This document shows, piece after piece, positions 60,901-64,000 of a stretch of DNA of 64,000 nucleotides. The stretch covers positions 12,577,274 through 12,641,273 of the forward strand of contig OZ038463.1 in NCBI GenBank assembly GCA_964036295.1. Direction: 5' to 3'. The notes under the pieces were generated by a model. The model had not been told where the DNA came from. It saw nothing but the letters and a program-made list of their open reading frames with translations, and ran no database searches. Numbering within the stretch: the first letter of the stretch is position 1; each line of letters opens with the position of its first letter. This DNA is from Plumapathes pennacea (lineage: Eukaryota > Cnidaria > Anthozoa > Antipatharia > Myriopathidae). Both the position numbers and the translations under genes were made by a program.

Positions 60901-61327
60901 CATACATTTTCATGTTCTTTGAGAGAAAACTGTTTTATTTTGAGACAGTACCAAAATATAAGTTGACTGTTTCTTTAAAAGCTGAATGGGGATGCAATCA
61001 TTGCTGGAATATTTACTGTGGGCATGCAAGATATCCTTATTAGAAAACTTTCAAGATGATACTGGCTTTACCCCCAAACTTTTGTAAATACAAGAGACAT
61101 ACCCAAATTTTTTTTTTCATAATACAGACACTGAAAACTATGTCAGTCATTGTTCAGAAGTCTTTATTGATATCCTGTTGTATTCCTTTATGTCCAGGCA
61201 CAGAGAAATGATGACATATGGAGAGTATAAGAGAGGAGCTGAAAAGTACAGCAGAGCCAGACAACAGTTCCTGGACTCATTCCCAACGTGGATGTTACAA
61301 CCTTCCTGGCTCATGAACTTTACATAA
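57936..61327 (+). CDS. ADAT1: tRNA-specific adenosine deaminase 1 (ADAT1)
   Basis: ADAT1 deaminates adenosine 37 to inosine next to the anticodon of eukaryotic tRNA-Ala. Eight exons: 57936-58086, 58427-58495, 58602-58656, 58867-58994, 59325-60176, 60288-60384, 60729-60815, 61198-61327; 522 residues (human about 500), phases consistent. The catalytic zinc site is intact: His81-Ala-Glu83 ([11 protein letters not shown]), Cys135 (SSHTPCGD, split by an intron) and Cys323 (SMSCSDK). The signature [15 protein letters not shown] and [15 protein letters not shown] block (here [11 protein letters not shown]) and [11 protein letters not shown] match the family. Exon 5 contains a long low-conservation insert (about residues 140-270). 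Intron 7 uses a GC donor (AAG|GCAAGT). It is tail-to-tail with GABARAPL2. Confidence 0.96.
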
Positions 61328-61485
61328 AACATAGCAACAAAAATAAAATTCAGAAGCAAGGTTCCTCTCGTGTTCTTGCACCTGTTTACATACAGCAGGC
61401 TCACAACAATCACCTGGTGTGTATACAGTTTTCTTTTTATACAATTTACAAGTTTTACATTTGCTGTCCACCCACATAAAACCCC

Positions 61486-61491
61486 AATAAA
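61486..61491 (+). terminator. AATAAA polyadenylation signal of ADAT1
   Basis: AATAAA lies 159 bases after the ADAT1 stop. Another AATAAA at 61342-61347 is only 15 bases after the stop and seems too close to be the main signal. Confidence 0.5.
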
Positions 61492-61737
61492 CAATGAGAA
61501 AGTCTTGGTTTTCTCAAATACAAATGGAATATATACAGTCACAGCAGTTACGGCTCAGTACATTGTTCTGTGAGAGATCTTATAAAGTGGTTACAGGTTT
61601 AAACGCAACTTCCTACACTGTCTTACACAAAATTAATGTTCTAATGGTTTTCTGATCAGCAATCAATATTATTAGAAGCAGCAAAAAATAATAAACAAAA
61701 CTGTCAGGTCAAGCAGGTTTACTATCCTAGTAAGTAA

Positions 61738-63911
<2,174 letters not shown>

Positions 63912-64000
63912 CTGCAATAAACAACACAAGAAACGATTACTTATCAAGAAACAATGGTACGTTTTGGCAGAACTAATCTGCAATACCTAAAGCGTGCTCT

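Overview
This is an AT-rich metazoan nuclear window of intron-containing genes, GT-AG splicing, selenocysteine coding, a tRNA-derived SINE and many short inverted-repeat elements. The TPR-CHAT gene, the TRAF gene and the repeat landscape suggest a cnidarian, most likely an anthozoan such as a stony coral. That attribution is inferred from gene content; no species-specific marker was seen. Gene models below were built by hand from reading frame, splice signals and intron-phase agreement.

Layout. 0.2-2.4 kb (minus): an unnamed protein with six degenerate Cys-rich modules. 3.4-4.7 kb: two foldback structures. 4.9-8.4 kb (minus): an iodothyronine deiodinase selenoprotein with an in-frame TGA, a candidate SECIS and a TATA box. 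10.1-11.6 kb (plus) and 33.7-35.5 kb (minus): two copies of an unrecognised two-exon gene for a 122-residue protein made of two 43-residue modules, sharing a TATA/CCAAT/CRE-like promoter. 14.0-32.2 kb (minus): the E3 ubiquitin ligase RNF123, about 37 exons, SPRY domain to RING finger. 37.8-45.8 kb (plus): a TRAF adaptor (RING, TRAF zinc fingers, coiled coil, MATH) whose fifth intron is filled by a 3.5 kb minisatellite. 46.5-49.8 kb (minus): a 14-TPR plus CHAT-protease protein in one exon, with a possible upstream exon across an intron consisting almost entirely of a terminal-inverted-repeat element. 53.7-64.0 kb: TMEM231 (minus), ADAT1 (plus) and the 3' part of GABARAPL2 (minus); first exon of GABARAPL2 lies beyond the right edge.

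Functional threads. TMEM231 (ciliary transition zone), ADAT1 (tRNA inosine formation) and GABARAPL2 (autophagy) are also neighbours on human chromosome 16q23, so this looks like ancient microsynteny. TRAF and TPR-CHAT are tail-to-tail and both belong to families tied to innate signalling or regulated proteolysis. RNF123 is a ubiquitin ligase. The remaining space holds introns, MITE-like elements, homopolymer and dinucleotide tracts, and no further convincing genes.
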